Below, piece by piece: positions 1 to 64,000 of a stretch of DNA of 64,000 nt. The notes under the pieces were generated by a model. The model worked only from the letters and a program-made list of their open reading frames with translations. It was not told the DNA's origin and ran no database searches. Each line of letters starts with the position of its first letter. The stretch's first letter is position 1. Position numbers and translations under genes: made by a program. The stretch is from Orientallactaga sibirica (taxonomy: Eukaryota; Chordata; Mammalia; Rodentia; Dipodidae): the NCBI GenBank assembly GCA_036365145.1, contig JAEOAD010000035.1:2912001-2976000 (forward strand), written 5' to 3'.

Positions 1-639
1 AAGACGGTCATTGATCAAAACTCTCAACAATCTGTTTTTGCTGTGTTTACTGGCATCCTCAGCTGTCTTTACAAGTACTTCCTCAAGCATGATCCCTGGA
101 ATAGCAGCAGCAGTACCACCCCAACAACTTCATGGACATGCGTAGTGACAGATAATCTTCCTTGAGCCACCTAGGAGACACACCTCTGGCTGTGTCTGTG
201 AGGGAGTTCCCAGAGAGGGTTAGTTGAGAGGGAGATCCACTCTCAAGTGAATGAATGGTACCATGCTGTGAGCTGGGGTCCAGAAAGAATAAAAGAGGAA
301 AGGAGAAAGCCAGATTAGTGCCTGCATTCCTCTTCTGCTTTCTGAGTAAGGTTCTGCACCACAGCTGCAAGCCACTCCTGCCAAGATGCCTTGAACTGCC
401 ATGATGGACTGTGTTCCCTAACCTGTGAGTCAGAATAACCCTTCCCTCCTCCAGCTGCTTTCTGTCAGGTATTTGGTCACAGATATGAAAAAACTAATAA
501 ACAAAAGAGAAGTCAGTCAGGCGTGGTGGTGCACGCCTTTAATCCCAGAACTTGGGAGGCAGAGGTAGAAGGATTGCTGAGAGTTCAAGGCCACTTGAGA
601 CTACATAGTGAATTCCAGGCTAGAGTAAAACCCTACCTC

Positions 640-671
<32 letters not shown>

Positions 672-1592
672 AGAATGCATTTCTTTGTATACTCTAGACT
701 TACTAAATCAGAAAGGAGAGAGGTGCAATAATTTGTACTTTTTTTAGTGAGACTTTAAAATTTATTTATTTATTTATTTACCTAAGAGAGTGAAAGAGAA
801 AGAGGCAGACAGAGAGAGAGGGACAGAGTGGGCACACCAGGGCCTCCCGCCACTGCAAACAAACTCCAGATGCATGTGCCCCCTTGTGCGTCTGGCTTAC
901 ATGGGTCCTGGGGAATTGAACCGAGGTCCTTTGGCTTTGCAGGCAAATACTTGAACATGAGTGTCCTCCTCTTACTCTTCTGCTGTATTTTCTTGAGAAA
1001 CAGGCTCTCACTGAACCTAGAGCTCCCATTTTTATCTAACTGGCTGAGAGAAAGAGAGAGACAAGAGACAAACAGAGAGAGCCCCAGGAATTTTCCTGCC
1101 TCTGAAACCCTCAGGACTGTCGTTGCAGGCATGCATGACCACTCCTGGCTTTCAACTGGGGTGGTAGGTATTGAACTCAGGTCCTCACACTTGCACAACA
1201 AGCACTCTTATTCCCTAAGCCAGCTCCCTAGCCCCCAGAATATTTTAAATATCATTTATGAGTTGTTTCCTCCTGACCCGTCACTTTTGACTACAAGTAT
1301 AGCTCATACTGATTCGTATGTATCACACAGGCGTGTGGCCTCACACAAGTTAAGAGTGAGTTTGTGCATTTTGTCCTCAGTGTCCCTGACCTCCCCAACT
1401 GTCAGCTTATTTATATTTTTGGAGGTCGCACACAACAGACATCAACAAATAAATGCTCTCTGATAGGTCCAAATATTCAAGCAAATGTCTATAAAGAAGC
1501 CATGTCATAAAAAGATGTGACTCCTTCAAGAAGTTTGAATGAATTCACATGTTTACTTACAGTGCAGTCTTGACTCATTCTGGCATACTAAC
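1..1592. repeat. Partial intron 18 and its repeats
   Basis: Runs off the left edge. Contents: LTR-like remnant (about 240-505, +), B1 (+) 516-668 with a 28-bp poly(A), (TTTA)n 757-780, B2-like SINE (-) 781-955, RSINE/B4-like old SINE (-) about 985-1238. The rest (1-240 and 1240-1592) is low-complexity-free intron sequence with nothing recognised. Confidence 0.7.
240..505 (+). mobile_element. ERVL-MaLR-like LTR remnant
   Basis: Ends with the pattern GCCATGATGGACTGT, then a degenerate GTGAGTCAGAATAACCCTTCC polyadenylation-region signature and CTGTCAGGTATTTGGTCACA, typical of the 3' part of rodent ORR1/MaLR-type LTRs. Non-coding, diverged. The family label is tentative. Confidence 0.45.
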
Positions 1593-58299
<56,707 letters not shown>

Positions 58300-58361
58300 C
58301 TCCCACCCACAGCCAAGCCGGTCCTTCCTGAAACGCGGGGTTCAGCTGAAAGCGACGGGGC

Positions 58362-58370
58362 TGATGCAAC
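58362..58370 (+). promoter_or_regulatory. AARE/CARE-type ATF4 site (TGATGCAAC)
   Basis: Exact match to the TGATGNAAN amino-acid response consensus, 63-71 bp upstream of the EPRS1 start codon. ATF4 drives many aminoacyl-tRNA synthetase genes in the integrated stress response (established). Binding here is inferred from motif and position. Confidence 0.6.
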
Positions 58371-58569
58371 GAGTACGCGCGCCCCACGCCACCTCAGCCT
58401 TCGCTCCGCCCACCGCAGCGCAGCCCACCGGCGTCACTGCGCATGTCCTCTGCGTCATCGCGACGCGCCGCCTCCGCCCCTCTGTGCGTCATCATGGTGC
58501 GTCCTCGCCTCTCCGCCCGCCGGCAGGCTCAAGGGTCGCAGACCTTCCTAGGCAGCCGGGTGTCAGGAC

Positions 58570-58582
58570 TTACGTGACGTAA
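58570..58582. promoter_or_regulatory. CREB/ATF- or PAR-bZIP-like near-palindrome (TTACGTGACGTAA)
   Basis: A 13-bp near-perfect palindrome with overlapping TGACGTAA and ACGTGA cores, about 275 bp upstream of the ATG in the CpG island. It suits bZIP factors such as CREB/ATF or C/EBP-ATF dimers. Occupancy is not known. Confidence 0.5.
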
Positions 58583-58640
58583 CTGGTCGCTGTTCGTGGG
58601 ATTGAAGCGGACGGTGCTTTACGACAGTTCGTAAAGCGAC

Positions 58641-60831
58641 GGAGGCAGGCTCGGAAGACTTGTAGGCAGAGCTCTCTACTTTGTTGTAGGACCCTGTGAG
58701 AGAGTAAATAAAAGGAAAAGACCTGGAAGAGCACACACCTAAAGGGCGGGTTACGTTGGAGGTCGGGGAAACTGCTCTAGTGTTTTTTTTTTTTTTCAGA
58801 AGGACGTATATTTTCAGATTATTTGGAAGCGGATATGCCTGTAATCACAGCACTTGGAAAGTTGAAGCAAGAATGAGGCAAGATAGAAAGGGAAAATTAG
58901 GGCTGGAGAGATGGCTTAGCGGTTAAGGCGCTTGCCTGAAAGCCAAAGGACTCCGGTTCGATTCCCCAGGACCCACATTAGCCACATGGACAAGGGGTCT
59001 CACACGTCTGGAGTTCGTTCACAGTGGCACAGTGGCTAGAGGCCCTGGTACGCCCATTCTCCCCCTCTCTCTCTCTCTCTCTGCCTCTTTCTCTCAAATA
59101 AATAAGTAAAATACATTAAAAAATTATGGGCGCTGGGCGTGGTGGCTCACGCCTTTAATCCCAACACTTGGGAGGCAGAGGTAGGAGGATTGCCATGAGT
59201 TCGAGGCCACCCTGAGACGTACTACATAGTTAATTCCAGGTTAACCTGGACCAGAGTGAAACCCTACCTCGAAAAACCTAAAAAAAAAAAAAAAAATTAT
59301 GGGGACCACTTCTCCCACTGAGAAAAATTCCAGCACAATGAGTGATATTTGCTATAAAGTTAACCAACCTAAGGAAAATACTTCTTTCATATAGAAATAT
59401 TTTCAAAGAAGAATATTAAAATATGTACTGGAGAGATGGCTCAGCGGTTAAAGGCACTTGCTTGCTAAACCTGATAAACCATACTTGATTCCCAGTACCC
59501 ACATAAAGCCATGTGCTCTCGGTGACACACTTGTTTGCAGAGGCAAGAGGCCCTAGTGCATATGCACTCTTGCTCTCTCTCCCTCCCTCTCTGTCTCTCA
59601 CAAATAAATAAATGAAAATATCATTTAAATATTTATTTAGGGATGGAGAAATGGCTCAGCGGTTAAGGTGCTTGCCTGCAAAGTTTAACAACCCATGTTC
59701 TATTCCTCATTACCCACGTAAGCCAGATGCGTAAGGTGGTTCATACATCTGGAGTTCGTTGGCAGTGGCTAGAGGCCCTGGTGTGTCCATTCTCTCCCTC
59801 TCCCCCCCCCCGTTTGCAAATAAATAAATAAAAATATTTTAATTAATTAATTTGCAAGCAGAGAGAGGTAGACAAACTGGGCATGCCAGAGCTTCCAGCC
59901 ACTGTAAATGAACTCCAGATGCATGCATGACCTTGTGCATCTGGCTTTACCTGGGCACTGGGGTATCAAACTCAGGTCAATAGGCATTGCAGGCAAGCAC
60001 CTTAACTGCTGAGTCATCTCTCCAACCCATGAAAATATTTTTTAAAAAGAATATCAAGCCAGCTGTGGTGGTGCACACCTTTAATCCCAGCACTCAGGAG
60101 GCAGAAGTAGGAGGATAGCCATGAGTTTGAGGCTACCCTGAGACTACATAATGAATTCCAGGTCAGCCTGGAGTAGAATGAAACCTTGCTTCGAAAAACC
60201 AAAAAAAAAAAAAAAAAAATCCTTTTGTAGGGCTGGAGAGATGGCTTAGCAGTTAAGGCATTTGCCTATAAAGCCAAAGGACCCAGATTTGATTCCCCAG
60301 GACCCACATAAGCCACATTGCACAGGACCCACAGGTGCACAAGGTGGTGCATACATCTGAAGTTTGTTTGCAGTGGCTAGATGCCGTGGCAAACACATTC
60401 TCGTTCTCTCCCTCCTTCATCCTCTCTGTTTCTTTCTCTCAAATAAATAAATAAAAATTTTAAAACCCTAACTCATTCTCAAGTGGAAGTCTCTAAAGAA
60501 TAAGGGAATGCCTGGAGCTGCTGCAGGTGACAGTTCTGGTAATTTCTCCTGTTGTACAAAAGCTGATGGAAAAATCAAGAGTTTAATGTCATCCTTGGCT
60601 ACATACAGAGTTCAAAGCCAGCCTGGGCTACAAGAGAACCTGTTTCAAAAACTAAAAATACTTAAAAAAAATTTTAAGGGCTGGAGAGATGGCTTAGCAG
60701 TTAAGCACTTGCCTGTGAAGCCTAAGGACCCTAGTTTGAGGCTTGATTCCCCAGGACCCATGTAAGCCAGGTGCACAAGGTGGCACTTGCATCTGGAGTT
60801 CGTTTGCAGTGGCTGGAGTCCCTGACATGCC

Positions 60832-60874
<43 letters not shown>

Positions 60875-61299
60875 AAATAAGTACAAATAAACAAAAAAAA
60901 AAAAAGTAAATTAAGGCCTGGAGAGATGGCTTAGCGGTTAAGGTGTTTGTCTACAAAGCCAAAGGATCCCAGTTCTATTCTCCAGGACCCACGTAAGCCA
61001 GATGCACAAAGTAGAGCATGCATCTGGAGTTCATTTTCAGTGACTGGAGGCCCATTCTCTCTCCCTCCCTCCCTCCCTCCTTCCCTCCCTTTTTCTCTTC
61101 TTTCTCAAATAAATAAATAAAATATATATTTTTTAAATTAAGTTAAGGGCTGGAGGGATGTCTTAGCGGTTAAGGCATTTGCCTGCAAAGCCAAAGGACC
61201 CAGGTTCAATTCCCCAGGACCCACGTTAGCCAGATGCACAAAGGGACACATGCATCTGGAGTTCATTTGCAGTGGCTGGAGGCCCTGGCATGCCCATTC

Positions 61300-61331
<32 letters not shown>

Positions 61332-62470
61332 CCCCCTCAAATAAATAAAAGTAAAATAAATGTTTTTAGATAAATTAAGCTGGGCGTGGTGGCGCATGTC
61401 TTTAACCCCAGCACTCAGGAAGCAGAGGTAGGAGGATCGCTGTGAGTTCAAGGCCACACTGAGACTACATAGTGAATTTAGGACAGCCAGGATTAGAGTC
61501 AAACCCTACCTCAAAAACATTTTTTTAAAGTTATTTGGAGCTAGGAATGTATCCCGATGGTAGAAAGCTTGCCATAGCATCTGTAAAGCTTAGCTTTGAC
61601 TCCCTGCTTTGCAAAAAAAAAAACCTAAAATCACTTCTGAGCCAGGCCCAATACACCTGTAATCCCAGCACTTGAGAGTCTGGTGCAAGAGGACTGACAT
61701 GAGTGTGAGGCCAGCCTGGACTACATAATGAAAATCAGGTCAGCTCAAAACAAATCCAGTTGTCAGGCATGGTAATACACGCCTTTAATCCCAGCACTGG
61801 GGAGGCAGAGGTAGGAGGAACTCTGTGAGTTCAAGGCCAGCCTGAGACTATAGTGAATTCCAGGTCAGCCTGGGCTACGCTCAGATCATCTTGGGTTATT
61901 TTAGCCTCTTTTTTATTTTTGTTACTTATTTGCATGCAGGGAGGGTGGGGGGATGGCATGCCAGGGCTTCCAGCCACTACAAAGGAACACAGATGTATGT
62001 GCCCTTTGTGCATCTGGCTTTTTGAGGGTACTGGGGAATCAAACCCCTGGTTGTGAGGCTTGGCAGGCAAGTGCCTGAACTGCCAAACAACCTCTCCAGC
62101 CCTATCTTAGCTCCTTTAATGGCCACTTATTCTGTGTTTGGCCTAACATCCTGTGATGATTGAGTAAATTCTCTTTCTTTCCACCTTTCTTTCTTTCTTT
62201 CTTTCTTCCTTCCTTCCTTCCTTCCTTCTTCCTTCCTTCCTTCCTTTCTTTCTTTCTTTCTTTCTTTCTTTCTGACTTTATTTATTTCAGAGATAGGGAG
62301 AGAAAGAGGCAGAGTGAGAATGGGTGCACCAGGTCCTCTAGTCACTGCAAACAAACTCCAGAAGAGCGCGCCCCCTTGTGTATCTGGCTTACGTGGGACC
62401 TGGAGAATCGAACTGGGGTCCTTAGGCTTTGCAGGCATGCGCCTTAACTGCTAAGCCATCTCTCCAGCCC
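58641..62470. repeat. Upstream flank: SINE-dense intergenic sequence
   Basis: Old B1 piece 58830-58875; B2-like (+) 58898-59115; B1 (+) 59131-59295; B2-like (+) 59425-59625; B2-like (+) 59638-59845; B2-like (-) 59850-60029; B1 (+) 60056-60220; B2-like (+) 60229-60465; B1-like 3' piece (+) 60580-60660; B2-like (+) 60677-60905, 60915-61130 and 61146-61375 in a head-to-tail row; B1 (+) 61377-61525; ID plus old B1 (+) 61538-61755; B1 (+) 61765-61885; B2-like (-) 61895-62103; (TTTC/TTCC)n 62170-62275; B2-like (-) 62276-62472. No gene is recognised. Confidence 0.75.
62170..62275 (+). repeat. (TTTC)n/(TTCC)n pyrimidine microsatellite
   Basis: About 100 bp of TTTC and TTCC units in alternating blocks, grown from the tail of the antisense B2-like SINE at 62276-62472. 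Confidence 0.9.
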
Positions 62471-63237
62471 CGGAGTAAATTCTTTTGAGATGCAGACCTT
62501 CTAGCTTCCACCAATCTGAAAGCTAAACACGTCATTAGATAGCATGTGAGGCCTATCATAGCCATGTTCCCCACTTTGCTGTAACCCACCCACCTGAAGC
62601 TCACACCTATATATTTGAAAAGGACCTTGATTTTTTTAACCTTCTTTTATTCTGTAACTATGCAGATGAGGCTGGTCGTGGTGGCACACATCTCTAATCC
62701 CAGCACTAGGGAGTCAGAGGTAGGAGAATCACTGAATTTGAGGCCAGCCTGGAACTACATAGTGAATTAATTCCCCATCAGCCTGGGCTAGAGTGAGGTC
62801 CCTATCTCAAGAAAAAAAAAAAAAAAAACACTGGAAGAAGAGAAGCAGTTTGAGACTATTCTGGAAGTAGACTTCGTGGTTTCCTTAGAGATCCCAGAGG
62901 AGAAGTGACAGTGAAGCCAGTGGCCCTAGGTTCATTCCTAGATTTCAGCTCTTGACTGGGTGGAAGCTTTTGTCATCAGCTAAGGAGAGAAAACAAGAAT
63001 CAAAACAGGTCTTGCAAAGTGGCCCCAGACCGACTTTATTGAGATGTTTTCAATGTAACGGCTCTAGTGAGACCAGTGATAATTCCGTCATGCAGCCAGC
63101 CACCATTTACATTTCTGACGTATCAGACTGCATCGGAACAAACCGTCCTCCCCTGGTGGGCACCTTGTACCCACCCACACGACTTCCCAGAGGCAGTTTT
63201 CTTTTGAGCCTTACGTTGCCCGAGCCCTACTACTTGA

Positions 63238-63251
63238 ACACTAGGTGGCGC
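63238..63251 (+). promoter_or_regulatory. CTCF-like motif in single-copy DNA (ACACTAGGTGGCGC)
   Basis: Thirteen of 14 positions fit the degenerate CTCF core CCASYAGRKGGCRS, in non-repeat sequence about 4.6 kb upstream of the EPRS1 promoter. Binding is inferred from the motif only. Confidence 0.5.
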
Positions 63252-63578
63252 TCCGCACCCAGGTTTGTATCAATTCTGCTTTAGAATTGGAGCCAAACAA
63301 AATAGTCTTGATAAACTCTTGTAGTTCATCAAAATGAACTCCAATGAGTCATTCTTCGGGCTGTTGTGCAGTACCAGTTTAGGGACAGATGCTAATTTTA
63401 CATCTTTCCAAAAATGTCACATAAGTTGTCCAGCCTGGCTATGACCTCTTCAGTTCACCACACCCAGTTTTAATTTTTTCCCTAGCGGCTTCGTTGACAT
63501 GTAATTCACACACCATACAGTTAGCCTGTATAGATGCTACAATTCAGAGTTCAATCAACATCCATTCTAGAACATTTT

Positions 63579-63784
63579 AAATAGATTTTTATTATTTGTT
63601 TATTTGAGAAAGAGAGAAAGAGCCAGAGAGAGAATGGGTGCGCCAGGGCCTCCAGCCACTGCCAACGAACTCCAGATGCATGCGCCGCCTTGAGCATCTG
63701 GCTTATGTGGGTCCTGGGGAATTGAACCTTGGTCCTTTGGCTTTGCAGCCAAGTGCCTCAACCACTAAGCAATCTCTCCAGCCC
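63579..63784 (-). mobile_element. B2-like SINE inserted in an L1M fragment
   Basis: Ends with the antisense head ATCTCTCCAGCCC and is bounded by near-identical TAGAACATTTT (63568-63578) and TAGAGCATTTT (63785-63795), a likely target duplication that has since gained one change. Confidence 0.7.
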
Positions 63785-64000
63785 TAGAGCATTTTTATCA
63801 CCTTTCAAAAAACCCTGGGCATGCTTGCAAAGACTGGCAGCCCAGTACCCATGTAAAGTCCAGATGCACAAAGTGGCTCATGTCTGAAGTTTGTTTGCAG
63901 TGACAAAAGGCTCGAGTGTGCCCATTCTCCCTCCCCTTCTTTCTCATCTGATTGCAAATAAACACATAAAAATGTTTTTTAAAAACATCTCTGATGGAGC

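Larger units (their letters stand above)
58300..58640 (-). promoter_or_regulatory. EPRS1: EPRS1 CpG-island promoter and 5' UTR region
   Basis: GC- and CpG-rich sequence immediately upstream of the ATG; the island extends into exon 1 and intron 1 to about 57900. No TATA box is seen at a sensible distance. Visible motifs: Sp1-type CCGCCC boxes (near 58405, 58475 and 58516), an NRF1-like TGCGCATG (58438-58445), three GCGTCA half-sites (58431, 58452, 58486), TGATGCAAC (58362) and TTACGTGACGTAA (58570). A housekeeping, amino-acid-responsive promoter fits EPRS1. The exact transcription start cannot be read from sequence. Confidence 0.8.
62471..64000. repeat. Far upstream flank
   Basis: B1 (+) 62669-62830; single-copy 62831-63480 with a CTCF-like motif; L1M fragment about 63485-63567, split by B2-like (-) 63579-63784, continuing 63785-63815; B2-like fragment (+) 63820-63985. 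In other mammals BPNT1 lies upstream of EPRS1, but no BPNT1 coding sequence is visible here. Confidence 0.65.

Noticed and set aside
828..1463. 211-codon plus-strand open frame
   Set aside because: It runs through an antisense B2-like SINE and an old RSINE/B4-like element. The translated text is SINE sequence.
62952..63284. 110-codon plus-strand open frame in single-copy DNA, considered as a neighbouring gene or BPNT1 sequence
   Set aside because: No similarity to BPNT1 or another protein that I can recognise, and no splice-site pattern around it. Kept as unassigned sequence.

Overview
The window is mammalian nuclear DNA from a rodent. It carries the 5' half of one gene, EPRS1 (bifunctional glutamyl-/prolyl-tRNA synthetase), on the minus strand. 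Rodent origin follows from the dense 7SL-derived B1-type SINEs, tRNA-derived B2/B3-like SINEs, ID and B4-like elements, a rodent-style L1 and ORR1/MaLR-like LTRs. The particular B1 and B2-like variants look to me like those of jerboas (Dipodidae, perhaps Jaculus); this is recall of family appearance, not a database match.

Right to left along the gene: about 58300-58640 is a TATA-less CpG-island promoter with an ATF4-type amino-acid response element and several CREB/ATF-like sites. The start codon is at 58299. Eighteen coding exons follow down to 1593. They join into one uninterrupted frame of 848 codons (2544 nt) with GT/AG borders. This covers the N-terminal GST-like domain, the whole GluRS catalytic and anticodon-binding part (HIGH-type motif at residues 211-214, VLSKR at 432-436), the first WHEP domain and the start of the second. 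The rest of the linker and the ProRS half lie beyond the left edge.

The introns are packed with SINEs, mostly in plus orientation (antisense to EPRS1). The largest insert is a 5'-truncated, SINE-interrupted, frameshifted L1 (about 43837-47348) whose target site occurs three times because a B1 later landed on its right flank. Several relics of related L1 3' regions, an ORR1-like LTR inside one of them, older L1M/MIR fragments, microsatellites and two short tandem duplications fill the rest. The 5.4 kb upstream of the promoter (58640-64000) shows repeats, a short single-copy stretch with a CTCF-like motif, and no recognisable gene.

No new enzyme system is visible. The most interesting signals are regulatory: CTCF-like cores carried by a long tRNA-SINE subfamily, a B1 inserted within a few bases of the splice donor of the HIGH-motif exon, and the AARE in the promoter.
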